The position numbers were made by a program, and so were the translations under genes. From Sedimentitalea sp039941015 (GTDB lineage: Bacteria > Pseudomonadota > Alphaproteobacteria > Rhodobacterales > Rhodobacteraceae), in assembly GCF_039941015.1 (NCBI RefSeq), contig NZ_JBDVFI010000089.1: a stretch of DNA of 64,000 nucleotides; one strand, written 5' to 3'. Each line of letters opens with the position of its first letter. The first letter of the stretch is position 1. A model generated the notes under the pieces. It was not told the DNA's origin. It searched no databases and saw only the letters and a program-made list of their open reading frames with translations. Positions 52,159-61,189 of the stretch are shown one piece after another.

Positions 52159-52803
52159 ATGGCAAAGCAACTCGACTATCATACGATCCGCGAGATCTTT
52201 TCCCGCTTTCACGCGGCGGAACCCGAACCCAAGGGCGAGCTGGATCACGTGAATGTCTTTACGCTGGTGGTTGCCGTCGCCCTATCAGCACAGGCAACGG
52301 ACGCCGGTGTGAACAAGGCCACGCGAAAACTCTTTGAGGTCGCGACCACGCCGCAGCAGATGTTGGACCTTGGTGAAGATCGCCTGATCGAGCACATCAA
52401 AACCATCGGCCTCTACCGCAACAAGGCCAAGAACGTGATGAAACTGTCGCGTATCCTAGTTGATGATTATGGTGGCGAAGTGCCAAATTCGCGTGCGGCC
52501 CTGCAATCGTTGCCCGGTGTCGGGCGTAAGACCGCGAATGTGGTGCTGAACATGTGGTGGCACTATCCGGCGCAGGCCGTTGATACCCACATCTTCCGTT
52601 TTGGCAATCGCAGCGGCGTTGCCCCGGGCAAGGATGTCGATGCGGTCGAGCGCGCAATTGAAGATAACATTCCGGTTGATTTTCAGCAGCACGCCCATCA
52701 TTGGATGATCCTGCATGGGCGCTACCACTGCAAGGCGCGCAAACCACTGTGCCAGACCTGCCTGATCCGTGATCTATGCGAATACGAGGACAAGACAGTA
52801 TGA
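52159..52803 (+). CDS. nth: Endonuclease III
   Basis: A 214-residue DNA glycosylase/AP lyase for oxidised pyrimidines. The HhH motif LPGVGRKTANVVL carries catalytic Lys124, VDTHIFR carries catalytic Asp142, and the 4Fe-4S cluster is bound by Cys191, Cys198, Cys201 and Cys207 (C-x6-C-x2-C-x5-C). The ATG at 52159 gives the usual start; the frame opens 12 codons earlier. The stop overlaps the adenosine kinase start (ATGA). Confidence 0.96.
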   Translation: MAKQLDYHTIREIFSRFHAAEPEPKGELDHVNVFTLVVAVALSAQATDAGVNKATRKLFEVATTPQQMLDLGEDRLIEHIKTIGLYRNKAKNVMKLSRILVDDYGGEVPNSRAALQSLPGVGRKTANVVLNMWWHYPAQAVDTHIFRFGNRSGVAPGKDVDAVERAIEDNIPVDFQQHAHHWMILHGRYHCKARKPLCQTCLIRDLCEYEDKTV

Positions 52804-53789
52804 GCAATTATGACCTTGTTGGCATCGGCAACGCCGTCGTCGATGTCATCACTCAATCGGACGATAGCTTTCTCGATCATATGGGTATCGAAAAAGGCAT
52901 CATGCAGTTGATTGAACAGGATCGTGCCGAGATCCTTTATGGCGCCATGGACAGCCGGGTTCAGACACCGGGCGGATCGGTTGCGAATACCATTGCTGGT
53001 GCCGGCACACTGGGCCTGGAAGCTGCGTTTATCGGGCGTGTGCGTGACGATGCGCTGGGTCGGTTCTATGCGGATGCGATGAATGAAAACGGGATCGATT
53101 TCGTGAACCCGCCCGTGCCTGACGGGGAATTGCCAACCTCGCGGTCGATGATCTTTGTGTCCCCTGATGGGGAAAGATCGATGAATACCTATCTGGGCAT
53201 ATCCACCGGGTTGTCTTCGGTCGATGTGCCGCGCGATGTCACGGGCAATGCGCGGATCATGTTTCTCGAAGGTTACCTGTTTGACCACGACGCGGGCAAA
53301 ACCGCGTTTCGCGAAGCGGCGCGTGCAACGCGTGCCGGAGGCGGCAAGACCGGCATTGCAATATCCGATCCGTTTTGCGTCGACCGTCACCGCGCCGATT
53401 TTCTGTCGCTGATACAGCACGATCTGGATTTCGTTATCGGGAACGAGGCGGAAATTCAGTCTCTCTTTGAAACGGATCACCTGAATGATGCGTTGATGAT
53501 GACAGCAGCCATGTGTCCTCTGGTGGTCTGCACACGCTCGGGAGATGGCGTGACGGTCATGGAGGGCACGTCGCGGCTTGATATACCTGTCGAGCGTATC
53601 ACTCCGGTTGATGCCACCGGCGCGGGCGATCAGTTTGCGGCCGGTTTCCTGTATGGCATGGCGACGGGTCGTGATCTGGAAACCTGTGCCCGGATCGGGT
53701 GCGTATGCGCGAGCGAAGTCATTTCGCATATTGGCCCGCGCCCCGAAGCCGACATGCCCGAATTGTTGCGCAACAAAGGCTTGTTGTGA
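52800..53789 (+). CDS. Adenosine kinase (PfkB family)
   Basis: A 329-residue PfkB sugar kinase. It starts YDLVGIGNAVVDVITQSDDS, contains the substrate motif GGSVANTIAGAGTLGLEAAF and the PfkB signature 2 with catalytic Asp in DATGAGDQFAAGFLYG. The N-terminal type and length match alphaproteobacterial adenosine kinases, which salvage adenosine to AMP, for example from the SAH cycle. It is coupled to nth by ATGA overlap. Confidence 0.9.
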   Translation: MSNYDLVGIGNAVVDVITQSDDSFLDHMGIEKGIMQLIEQDRAEILYGAMDSRVQTPGGSVANTIAGAGTLGLEAAFIGRVRDDALGRFYADAMNENGIDFVNPPVPDGELPTSRSMIFVSPDGERSMNTYLGISTGLSSVDVPRDVTGNARIMFLEGYLFDHDAGKTAFREAARATRAGGGKTGIAISDPFCVDRHRADFLSLIQHDLDFVIGNEAEIQSLFETDHLNDALMMTAAMCPLVVCTRSGDGVTVMEGTSRLDIPVERITPVDATGAGDQFAAGFLYGMATGRDLETCARIGCVCASEVISHIGPRPEADMPELLRNKGLL

Positions 53790-53793
53790 AGCT

Positions 53794-54396
53794 TTGCTAA
53801 AGGACGGCTATCACGACATTCCCGCTGGCAAGATTGCCGCGATCGTCACGCATCTCGAAATGCGCGAACAGGTGATGATGCGGCCGCTCATCGCGCCGGA
53901 GGGGCTGACGCTTGAAACCGTGAAACAACCGGACTGTGAGTGGTATCGCGACTTGTTCATGCGCATCGGCGGGCAAGACTGGCTCTGGTTCTCGCGGTTG
54001 GAACTGGACGATGCCGCACTTGGCGCGATCCTGAATGATCCGGATGTAGAGCTGTATGCCCTGATGCAGGATGGTGTGGCGCAGGGCATGGTCGAACTCG
54101 ATTTTCGTCAACCGGACGAATGTGAACTGGCGTTCTTTGGCCTTACGGCCCAAATGATCGGACAGGGTGCCGGGCGCCTCATGATGACCCATGCGATTGC
54201 GCGGGCTTGGGCCCGACCGATATCGCGCTTTCATCTGCACACCTGCACGCTGGATTCCCCGCAGGCACTTGGTTTCTATCAGCGCTTCGGCTTTGTGGCC
54301 TATCGCAGGCAAGTTGAGATCGCGGATGATCCCCGCCTTTCGGGTGGCTTGCCGCGCGATGCAGGCGCTCACGTGCCGATACTTTCGCAGGACTGA
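53794..54396 (+). CDS. GNAT family acetyltransferase
   Basis: A 200-residue N-acetyltransferase. The N terminus DGYHDIPAGKIAAIVTHLEM resembles related roseobacter GNAT proteins, so the TTG at 53794 is used as start; later ATG codons (53862 region) would lose it. The acetyl-CoA loop is FGLTAQMIGQGAGRLMMTHA, with LDSPQALGFYQRFGFVAYRR at the end. The substrate is unknown. It follows adenosine kinase by 4 bp. Confidence 0.85.
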   Translation: MLKDGYHDIPAGKIAAIVTHLEMREQVMMRPLIAPEGLTLETVKQPDCEWYRDLFMRIGGQDWLWFSRLELDDAALGAILNDPDVELYALMQDGVAQGMVELDFRQPDECELAFFGLTAQMIGQGAGRLMMTHAIARAWARPISRFHLHTCTLDSPQALGFYQRFGFVAYRRQVEIADDPRLSGGLPRDAGAHVPILSQD

Positions 54397-54480
54397 CCAA
54401 AGGAACGGGCCGCGAGTCTGGACTTTGGTTTTTCCGGCTGTTTGTCTGGGCCAAGCGGTTAAGATCCGAGGAGTCAGCCA

Positions 54481-55485
54481 ATGCAAGAGAGAACCCTAGG
54501 CAAAGATGGGCCTGTGGTGTCGGCCATCGGTATCGGCGCAATGTCGTTCGCCGATTTCTATGGCCCGACAAACGAGGCTGAATCACATGCGATCATGGAT
54601 GCGGCGCTGGAGCTTGGGATTTCCCATCTGGACACGTCGAACATCTATGGCTTGGGCAAATCCGAAAACGCCATCGGCAGCTTTCTTGCGGCTCAGGGCA
54701 GCGCGATGCGCGATCGTTTCACCATCGCGACAAAGGCCGCTATCACCCGCGACAAGGACAGCGGAAAGTTGAAATTCGACAATTCCGCGGAACATCTGAC
54801 GCAGGAACTGGAGGCCAGCCTGAAACGGTTGCGGACTGAGGCCGTTGATCTGTTCTATGTGCATCGCCGCGACCCCGGGATCGAGATCGAAGAAGTAACA
54901 GAAACTCTCGCCGGGCTGGTAAAGGCGGGAAAAACGCGCGCCATCGGGTTCTCCGAAATCGCGCCGTCATCGTTGCGTCGGGCAGCAGCGATCCATCCTG
55001 TCGCCGCAGTGCAATCGGAGTATTCTCTGTCTACGCGTTTTCCTGAACTGGGCCTTGTCCAGACCTGTGCCGAGTTGGGTACGACGCTGGTGGCATTCAG
55101 CCCGTTGGGGCGAGGACTGCTGACCGACAGGCCGCACAGTGCCGATGCCATTGCAGAAATATCGTTTCTCAAGACAAACCCGCGCTTTGTCGAGCCCAAC
55201 CTGTCGGCAAATCTCGCCGCCACTGCTCCGTTTCGGGCGCTCGCTGCGGAAATGGGCACCTCTGCGGCCGCGCTGTCAATTGCATGGCTTCTGACGCGCG
55301 GTATGCATGTGCTGCCGATCCCCGGGACGCGCTCGGTCACACATCTCAGGGAACTGGCCGCGGGGGCCGAGCTTCAGCTGAGCGATGCCGACCTGGCCCG
55401 TATCGACGCCATATTGCCCGTTGGCTGGGCCCATGGCGACCGCTACGCTGATGCGCAGTGGGTCGGGCCGGAACGTTATTGCTGA
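54481..55485 (+). CDS. Aldo/keto reductase
   Basis: A 334-residue AKR. The start is RTLGKDGPVVSAIGIGAMSF, followed by HLDTSNIYGLGKSENAIGSF with catalytic Asp and Tyr. Lys is in IATKAAI and His in FYVHRRDPG; the cofactor part LPIPGTRSVTHLRE lies near the end. It resembles the pyridoxal/YajO-type oxidoreductases that use NADPH. The substrate cannot be told. It is monocistronic between GNAT and the convergent rppH. Confidence 0.92.
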   Translation: MQERTLGKDGPVVSAIGIGAMSFADFYGPTNEAESHAIMDAALELGISHLDTSNIYGLGKSENAIGSFLAAQGSAMRDRFTIATKAAITRDKDSGKLKFDNSAEHLTQELEASLKRLRTEAVDLFYVHRRDPGIEIEEVTETLAGLVKAGKTRAIGFSEIAPSSLRRAAAIHPVAAVQSEYSLSTRFPELGLVQTCAELGTTLVAFSPLGRGLLTDRPHSADAIAEISFLKTNPRFVEPNLSANLAATAPFRALAAEMGTSAAALSIAWLLTRGMHVLPIPGTRSVTHLRELAAGAELQLSDADLARIDAILPVGWAHGDRYADAQWVGPERYC

Positions 55486-55491
55486 CGCGCG

Positions 55492-55974
55492 CTAGAGACT
55501 TGGAGTAAACGCCTTCAGGACCTGTTCATAGACCTTGCGCTTGAAGGGCACGATCGCGTCAACAAGCTGATCCACCGGCTGCCAGCGCCAGACCGTGAAT
55601 TCCGGATGCTTGGTTTCGATGTTGATCTGATCATCGCGCCCGTGAAAACGCATGAGAAACCATTTCTGTTCCTGACCGCGATATCGCCCTTTCCAGATAT
55701 TGGGGACAATGTCGTGCGGCAGATCATAGGGCAGCCAGTCGTCCGTCTCGGCGATGATCTGTACAAGATCGGCGGTGACTCCGGTTTCCTCCCACAGTTC
55801 CCGTAACGCGGCATCGCGGGGGCTTTCGCCTTTGTCGACGCCCCCTTGCGGCATTTGCCAGGCTTCGGCGTGGCGATCATTGCGCTGACCGACAAATACA
55901 TCGCCACCGGCGTTGATCAGCATGATACCAACGCATTGGCGATAGGGAAGTTTGGCGATCTCGTCCGGGGTCAT
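55492..55974 (-). CDS. rppH: RNA pyrophosphohydrolase
   Basis: A 160-residue Nudix hydrolase. It begins EIAKLPYRQCVGIMLINAGG and has AWQMPQGGVDKGE leading into a complete Nudix box with RELWEETGV. A KWFLMRFHGRD segment and a C-terminal FKRKVYEQVLKAF follow, as in RppH. It removes pyrophosphate from mRNA 5' ends to start decay. The ATG at 55974 fits family length; the frame runs 18 codons further upstream. Confidence 0.93.
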   Translation of the reverse strand: MTPDEIAKLPYRQCVGIMLINAGGDVFVGQRNDRHAEAWQMPQGGVDKGESPRDAALRELWEETGVTADLVQIIAETDDWLPYDLPHDIVPNIWKGRYRGQEQKWFLMRFHGRDDQINIETKHPEFTVWRWQPVDQLVDAIVPFKRKVYEQVLKAFTPSL

Positions 55975-56100
55975 GTGCGGGCTCCTGCGATGTAATTCAC
56001 TGTCTAGCGTGACGACATCCGGGCGCAAGTGTTTGACGCGGCGTTTTGCGTGACTTGCATGGCATCTGCGTTATTGCTGTACGCGAAAAGGGAGACACTC

Positions 56101-58128
56101 ATGGCTGACTATCCGAACCTGCTGGCCCCGCTGGACCTGGGCTTTACCACTCTGAAGAACCGCGTTCTGATGGGCTCCATGCACACAGGTCTGGAGGAAA
56201 CCCGCGACTGGAATCGCGTTGCAGAGTTTTATGCAGAGCGGGCGCGTGGCGATGTCGGGTTGATGGTCACCGGCGGGATCGGCCCGAACCTGGAAGGATC
56301 GGTCATGCCCGGCGCATCGATGATGACCACCCAGGACGACATCGACAACCATTCTGTCATCACCGAAAGGGTCCATGCGGCGGGCGGCAAAATCTGCATG
56401 CAGATCCTGCATGCGGGCCGCTATGCCTATGGCCCCAAATGCGTCGCGCCCAGCCCGGTCAAATCGCCGATCTCGCCGTTTCCCCCCGCTGAATTGGACG
56501 AAGAAGGGATCGAGAAACAGATCAGTGATATCGTCGAAGCCGCGCGCAAGGCCCGCGAGGCCGGATATGACGGGGTCGAAATCATGGGCTCCGAAGGGTA
56601 TTTCATCAACCAGTTCCTCGTCACCCATACTAACAAGCGCACGGATCGCTGGGGCGGCTCCTATGAAAATCGGATGCGACTGGCGATCGAGATCGTACGC
56701 CGGACGCGCGAGGCCTGTGGCGCCGATTTCATCATTATCTACCGTCTTTCAATGATCGATCTCGTGCCTGATGGATCGACCTATGAAGAGGTCGTGCAAC
56801 TGGCGCAGGAAATCGAAAAGGCCGGGGCGACCATCATCAATACCGGAATAGGTTGGCACGAGGCACGTATTCCGACGATTGCCACGTCCGTTCCGCGCGC
56901 GGCTTTTGCCTGGGTTACCAAGAAACTGATGGGCAAGGTCACGATCCCGGTCATCACCTCCAATCGCATCAATACCCCCGAAGTTGCCGAAGAGTTGCTG
57001 GCGACAGGCTGTGCCGACATGGTGTCGATGGCGCGCCCGATGCTGGCGGATGCGCATTTCGTGGCCAAGGCGGCGGCGGGCAGGAGCGACCAAATCGCGC
57101 CCTGCATCGCCTGCAACCAAGCCTGTCTCGATCACACATTCGGTGGCAAGCTGACCAGTTGTCTGGTCAACCCGCGTGCCTGTCACGAGACCGAGTTGGT
57201 GATTGCCAAGGCCGACGCAGTCAAATCGGTGGCCATTATCGGCGCCGGTCCGGCCGGGCTGTCCACAGCAATCACAGCTGCTGAGCGCGGCCACGACGTC
57301 ACACTGTTTGATCGCGCCGACGAGGTTGGCGGACAATTGAACATGGCCAAACAGATCCCCGGCAAAGAGGAGTTCTGGGGGCTGGTTGATTGGTATCGCA
57401 CGATGGTCGCTGACCTCGGGATCAAGACCGAACTGGGCCGCGAGGTAACCGCAGGCGATCTGGAGGGCTTTGACGAGATCATCATCGCTACCGGAGTTTC
57501 TCCACGCGATCCAGGCATTCCGGGGCAGGATGGGCCAAACGTGGTCAGCTATATCGACGTACTGCGCGGCAAGGTCGAGGTTGGTGGTCGTGTGGCGGTC
57601 ATCGGCGCGGGGGGCATCGGGTTTGACGTATCTGAATACCTCGCGCACGAAGGCACCAGCCCAACCGAGAGCCTGCCAATATGGATGGAAGAATGGGGCG
57701 TCGCCGACCCGGCAGAGTATCGCAGCGGTCTGGCGCCTGAGGGACCAAAACCGCATCCTTCGGCGCGGCAAATCACCCTGCTTCAGCGCAAGGCCACCAA
57801 GCACGGCAAGGGATTGGGCAAGACGACCGGCTGGATTCATCGCGCAGCGCTCAAGATGAAAGGCGTGCAGTTTGTCGGGGGCGTGAATTACGAGGCGATC
57901 GATCCCGCCGGATTGCGTGTCTCCTTTGGCGAAGCGCGGGAAAACCCGACATTGATCGAGGCGGACACCATCGTGCTCTGCGCCGGGCAGTTGCCGGAAC
58001 GGTCGCTGGCCGATGCGTTGATCGAACGCGGTGTCACGCCCCATGTGATCGGTGGTGCGGATGTTGCTGCAGAGCTCGACGCAAAACGCGCGATTGATCA
58101 GGGCACGCGTCTGGCCGCCGCGCTTTAG
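56101..58128 (+). CDS. fadH: 2,4-dienoyl-CoA reductase (NADPH)
   Basis: A 675-residue iron-sulfur flavoprotein. The N-terminal TIM barrel binds FMN and starts NLLAPLDLGFTTLKNRVLMG, very close to E. coli FadH. The 4Fe-4S ligands are in CIACNQACLDHTFGGKLTSC (about residues 340-360). A C-terminal FAD/NADPH part contains VAIIGAGPAGLSTAITAAER and VAVIGAGGIGFDVSEYLA. It reduces 2,4-dienoyl-CoA during beta-oxidation of unsaturated fatty acids. It ends 4 bp into the convergent ABM gene. Confidence 0.95.
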   Translation: MADYPNLLAPLDLGFTTLKNRVLMGSMHTGLEETRDWNRVAEFYAERARGDVGLMVTGGIGPNLEGSVMPGASMMTTQDDIDNHSVITERVHAAGGKICMQILHAGRYAYGPKCVAPSPVKSPISPFPPAELDEEGIEKQISDIVEAARKAREAGYDGVEIMGSEGYFINQFLVTHTNKRTDRWGGSYENRMRLAIEIVRRTREACGADFIIIYRLSMIDLVPDGSTYEEVVQLAQEIEKAGATIINTGIGWHEARIPTIATSVPRAAFAWVTKKLMGKVTIPVITSNRINTPEVAEELLATGCADMVSMARPMLADAHFVAKAAAGRSDQIAPCIACNQACLDHTFGGKLTSCLVNPRACHETELVIAKADAVKSVAIIGAGPAGLSTAITAAERGHDVTLFDRADEVGGQLNMAKQIPGKEEFWGLVDWYRTMVADLGIKTELGREVTAGDLEGFDEIIIATGVSPRDPGIPGQDGPNVVSYIDVLRGKVEVGGRVAVIGAGGIGFDVSEYLAHEGTSPTESLPIWMEEWGVADPAEYRSGLAPEGPKPHPSARQITLLQRKATKHGKGLGKTTGWIHRAALKMKGVQFVGGVNYEAIDPAGLRVSFGEARENPTLIEADTIVLCAGQLPERSLADALIERGVTPHVIGGADVAAELDAKRAIDQGTRLAAAL

Positions 58129-58472
58129 GTATCGTGCGCCACGATGCTGTCCTGTGGGGCCTCGTCGCGGTCAGTCATGCCATAGTCGCGGATGACGTGG
58201 GCCACGCGCAGGCGGTAGTCGGAGAAGACCCCGCCGCGCCCTTTGGCTTGCGCACGTCGATGCGCAGCTAGCCTGCGCCACTCCTGAACCGCTTCTTCGT
58301 CACGAAACAGCGACAGGGACAGCAACTTACCGGGGTTGGTAATGCTCTGGAACCGCTCGACCGAGATAAAGCCGTCGATCTGTTCCGCCAGCGGGCGCAT
58401 TTCGGCGGCGATATCGAGATAGGTGTCTTGCATGCCGTCGGCGGGTTCGACTTCAAAGATGATTGCGATCAT
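58125..58472 (-). CDS. Antibiotic biosynthesis monooxygenase (ABM) domain protein
   Basis: A 115-residue ferredoxin-like-fold protein: IAIIFEVEPADGMQDTYLDI, then IDGFISVERFQSITNPGKLL and FRDEEAVQEWRR. This is the ABM domain pattern. It overlaps the preceding NIPSNAP gene (ATGA) and is divergent from an ArsR regulator, so the pair is probably induced together. Function unknown; cofactor-less oxidation of a quinone-like compound is one possibility. Confidence 0.85.
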   Translation of the reverse strand: MIAIIFEVEPADGMQDTYLDIAAEMRPLAEQIDGFISVERFQSITNPGKLLSLSLFRDEEAVQEWRRLAAHRRAQAKGRGGVFSDYRLRVAHVIRDYGMTDRDEAPQDSIVAHDT

Positions 58473-58792
58473 GTCTTGTCTCCGTGAGGGGCCGACGCCA
58501 AGGTCAGCCAAGTTCTGTCCTCACGCAACAAAAACCGCTCTTTTTGGGCAAATTCGTAATTCTCCCGCCCTAGCGGATCGGCCTTGAGGCGTTCGCGGTA
58601 GGCCTCGTATTCAGCAAGGCTAGGAATATTGTAGATACCATAGGCAAGTGTTGACGAGCCTTCGTGGGGCGCGAAATACCCTACGAGATCCGCGCCACAA
58701 CGCGGGATTGCCTGCCCCCAATTGCGGGCATACTGGCGAAACTGATCGGTCTTGGTCGGGTCAATATGGTATTTGATGATGCATGTGAGCAT
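58469..58792 (-). CDS. NIPSNAP family protein
   Basis: A 107-residue dimeric alpha/beta-barrel protein: ITCIIKYHIDPTKTDQFRQY-like start (MLTCIIKYHIDPTKTDQF), GADLVGYFAPHEGSSTLAYG and YEAYRERLKADPLGRENYEF, typical of NIPSNAP. The gene starts 72 bp from the divergent ArsR gene and overlaps the ABM gene. Function is not known. Confidence 0.88.
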   Translation of the reverse strand: MLTCIIKYHIDPTKTDQFRQYARNWGQAIPRCGADLVGYFAPHEGSSTLAYGIYNIPSLAEYEAYRERLKADPLGRENYEFAQKERFLLREDRTWLTLASAPHGDKT

Positions 58793-58846
58793 GGATGCTT
58801 CCTCTTTCAACTGACCCTTGGATAGCCGATTGAATGCGTCATATGC

Positions 58847-58862
58847 TTCGACTAGTGTCGAA
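58847..58862. promoter_or_regulatory. TTCGAC-TAGT-GTCGAA inverted repeat, likely ArsR operator
   Basis: Perfect 6-bp arms with a 4-bp spacer, ending 2 bp before the arsR-type gene start. The site is in the 72-bp gap shared by the NIPSNAP-ABM operon and the regulator, the expected place for autoregulation and control of the divergent pair. Confidence 0.6.
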
Positions 58863-58864
58863 CT

Positions 58865-59542
58865 ATGAAAGAAGGCCCTGATTTCACCGCGATCGCGTCT
58901 CTGATTGGCGATCCTGCTCGCGCCAATATGCTGACGGCCCTGATGTCGGGCAAGGCGCTCACTGCCAGCGAACTTGCGACCGAGGCGGGTGTCAGTGCAC
59001 AAACCGCCAGTTCGCATCTGCGCAAGCTGCAGGATGCCGGGTTGCTTACGCAGCTGAAACAGGGGCGGCATCGGTATTATTCGCTGTCTGGGGACAATGT
59101 CGCACAGGCGCTTGAAGGGCTGATGGGGCTTGCGGCGCGCCTGGGGCACCTGCGAACCCGAACAGGGCCGCGCGATCAGGCGCTGCGCACGGCGCGCGTC
59201 TGTTACAACCATCTTGCAGGTGAGATGGGCGTTCAGATGTTTTCCGCCATGCGTCACCAAGGACATTTCGAGTTCAGCGAAACAGGGCTGGATTTGTCCG
59301 AGGCAGGGCAGGCCTTTGTCACCACGCTTGGGATCAGCACGCAGGATATGCCGCGCAGCAAGGCGCCGATGTGCCGCGAATGTCTGGACTGGAGCGTGCG
59401 CCAGTCGCATCTTGCGGGCCGGTTAGGGCGGGCGATGCTTGCGCGGTTCGAAACGCTCGGTTGGGCGGAGCGGGTCCACGACACGCGAATAGTGCGGTTT
59501 TCGGATCGGGGATTGTCAGAGTTTAATGCGCTCTTTTGGTGA
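58865..59542 (+). CDS. ArsR family transcriptional regulator
   Basis: A 225-residue regulator. The ArsR winged helix spans about residues 8-85: SLIGDPARANMLTALMSGKA, LATEAGVSAQTASSHLRKLQ, GLLTQLKQGRHRYYSL. A C-terminal extension contains CRECLDWSVRQSHLAGRLGR and a final winged segment (ERVHDTRIVRFSDRGLSEF). Extended ArsR proteins of this type bind organic ligands rather than metals. It probably controls the divergent NIPSNAP-ABM pair. Confidence 0.9.
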   Translation: MKEGPDFTAIASLIGDPARANMLTALMSGKALTASELATEAGVSAQTASSHLRKLQDAGLLTQLKQGRHRYYSLSGDNVAQALEGLMGLAARLGHLRTRTGPRDQALRTARVCYNHLAGEMGVQMFSAMRHQGHFEFSETGLDLSEAGQAFVTTLGISTQDMPRSKAPMCRECLDWSVRQSHLAGRLGRAMLARFETLGWAERVHDTRIVRFSDRGLSEFNALFW

Positions 59543-59546
59543 TTGC

Positions 59547-59987
59547 CTAGTCTACCGTGATGGTGATCACGTCCGAGACAACCGGCTCGGCATGCGGAAC
59601 ATGCGACGCGTCCCCCAACACCAGCTGCAGTGTATGGGTGCCTGCAGGTAAATCCAGCGTGACCTCGGTCTGGCCCCCTCCAAAATGCCGGTGGTGTTCG
59701 TCCGAAGGTAGCGCGTAAATCAACTCGTCAACGCCATCTTCGCCTTGTCCCAAGGGCGGGCGGTCGATCAGCAGATGGTGATGCCCGGTCATGCCCGCCT
59801 TCGTTCCCGCCGGTGCAACCCCCATGCCCGACAGGCCAAAGATCACTGTAAAGGGCGAGGTAACCGTATCGCCATCCGAAACATTTGCGAAATAGACCTG
59901 AGCGTCAGGATTGGAATGGGTTTGTGCCTCAACCAGAACGGGCAAGGCGAGCAGTGCGACAATTGCCGTTATACGAGCGAGCTTCAT
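59547..59987 (-). CDS. Exported DUF4399 protein
   Basis: A 146-residue protein with signal peptide MKLARITAIVALLALPVLVEAQ (quoted in parts: MKLARITAIVALLALP, VLVEAQ). The mature DUF4399 domain has VYFANVSDGDTVTSPFTVIF, GMTGHHHLLIDRPP and THTLQLVLGDASHVPH. A His-rich TGHHHLL motif may bind metal. It is periplasmic or exported; function unknown. It converges on the ArsR gene. Confidence 0.88.
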   Translation of the reverse strand: MKLARITAIVALLALPVLVEAQTHSNPDAQVYFANVSDGDTVTSPFTVIFGLSGMGVAPAGTKAGMTGHHHLLIDRPPLGQGEDGVDELIYALPSDEHHRHFGGGQTEVTLDLPAGTHTLQLVLGDASHVPHAEPVVSDVITITVD

Positions 59988-60239
59988 GACATCACCGAAT
60001 TGTTGAAAACTATCTCTAGTTGATAGCACGGTCTTGCCACAATTCCATATCAATCAGTAAGGGTTATTAAAAACAATGGCTTGGACATTTTTCTGGTGTC
60101 CGTTTTGTCCGATTTGGCCGTTTCCGCAACGAGAACGGTATGCAATGAAACCCCGATATTATCCCAAGGTCGCCGCGATCTTGCCCAGATTCAAAGAGAT
60201 ACCGTTTGCATAACTGATTTACTTTTTGGGGTACTGCGT

Positions 60240-61145
60240 ATGGATCGTCTGACGGAAATGGAAGCCTTTGCCAACGTGGTGGATCAGGGTGGTTTTACGG
60301 ATGCTGCCAAGAAGATGGGAATTTCGAAGTCTGCTGTGTCCAAGCATGTTTCGAGCCTTGAAGCCCGGCTGGGCGCACGCCTCCTAAACCGAACAACACG
60401 TCGGGTCAGCCCTACGGAAATCGGATTGGCCTATTATGATCGTGCCCGCCGCGTATTGAACGATGCAGGCGAAGCAGATGCGCTGGTAACGTCGATGCAA
60501 TCGGCACCATCGGGTCTGTTGCGGATCAGCGTCGCAACGGATTTTGGCGTCAATCACCTGTCACCGGTCCTGTCAGAGTTCCTTTCTGACTTTCCTGACA
60601 TCACGGTCAACATGGTGCTGAACAATCGCTATGTGGAACTGATTTCCGAAGGTTTCGACATGGCCGTTCGGATCGGAGAGCTTGAAGACAGTACGCTGCG
60701 AGCGCGCAAGCTGACAGAAACCACTAAGCGCATGATTGCCTCTCCGTCCTATTTCGAAAAATATGGGCGCCCGCAGAAAATTGATGACCTCAACGAGCAC
60801 AAACTGCTTCATTACTCCAACCAGTCCAGCGGCAATGTCTGGCGTCTGACCGCCCCTTCGGGCGAAAAACGACAAGTTCGGACGGCGGGCTGGCTGAGCG
60901 TCAATGACGGGCAATCCTTGCTGAACGCTGCGATTTCTGGCTTGGGGATAGCCTACTTGCCCAGCTTTCTCTATTCCGAGGCGCTTCAATCCGGGCTGGT
61001 CGAGGACGCGATGCCGTCTCTGCCAATGGAGACACAGGGCATTTACGCGGTCTATCCTCCGGGTCGTTTCACCCAACCCAAAGTCCGTGCCTTTATCGAC
61101 TTTTTGGTTCACGCCTTTGCCGAAAAAGGGCCGACCGACTGGTAG
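60240..61145 (+). CDS. LysR family transcriptional regulator
   Basis: A 301-residue LTTR. The HTH is at residues 4-62 (MEAFANVVDQGGFTDAAKKM, SKSAVSKHVSSLEARLGARL, LNRTTRRVSPTEIGLAYYDR). The effector domain follows (LLRISVATDFGVNHLSPVLS, GFDMAVRIGELEDSTLRARK). It belongs to the DsdC/CrgA-like group with a type-2 periplasmic-binding fold. The ATG at 60240 is used; the open frame upstream to 60081 shows no resemblance. The target gene is not obvious. Confidence 0.92.
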   Translation: MDRLTEMEAFANVVDQGGFTDAAKKMGISKSAVSKHVSSLEARLGARLLNRTTRRVSPTEIGLAYYDRARRVLNDAGEADALVTSMQSAPSGLLRISVATDFGVNHLSPVLSEFLSDFPDITVNMVLNNRYVELISEGFDMAVRIGELEDSTLRARKLTETTKRMIASPSYFEKYGRPQKIDDLNEHKLLHYSNQSSGNVWRLTAPSGEKRQVRTAGWLSVNDGQSLLNAAISGLGIAYLPSFLYSEALQSGLVEDAMPSLPMETQGIYAVYPPGRFTQPKVRAFIDFLVHAFAEKGPTDW

Positions 61146-61189
61146 GTTCAGATCGCCGCCAGGTAACGCTGGCTTACTTCTGTCATGCC

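Noticed and set aside
56749..58044. 431-codon minus-strand open frame inside fadH
   Set aside because: Antisense shadow of a gene with clear FMN, Fe-S and FAD motifs.
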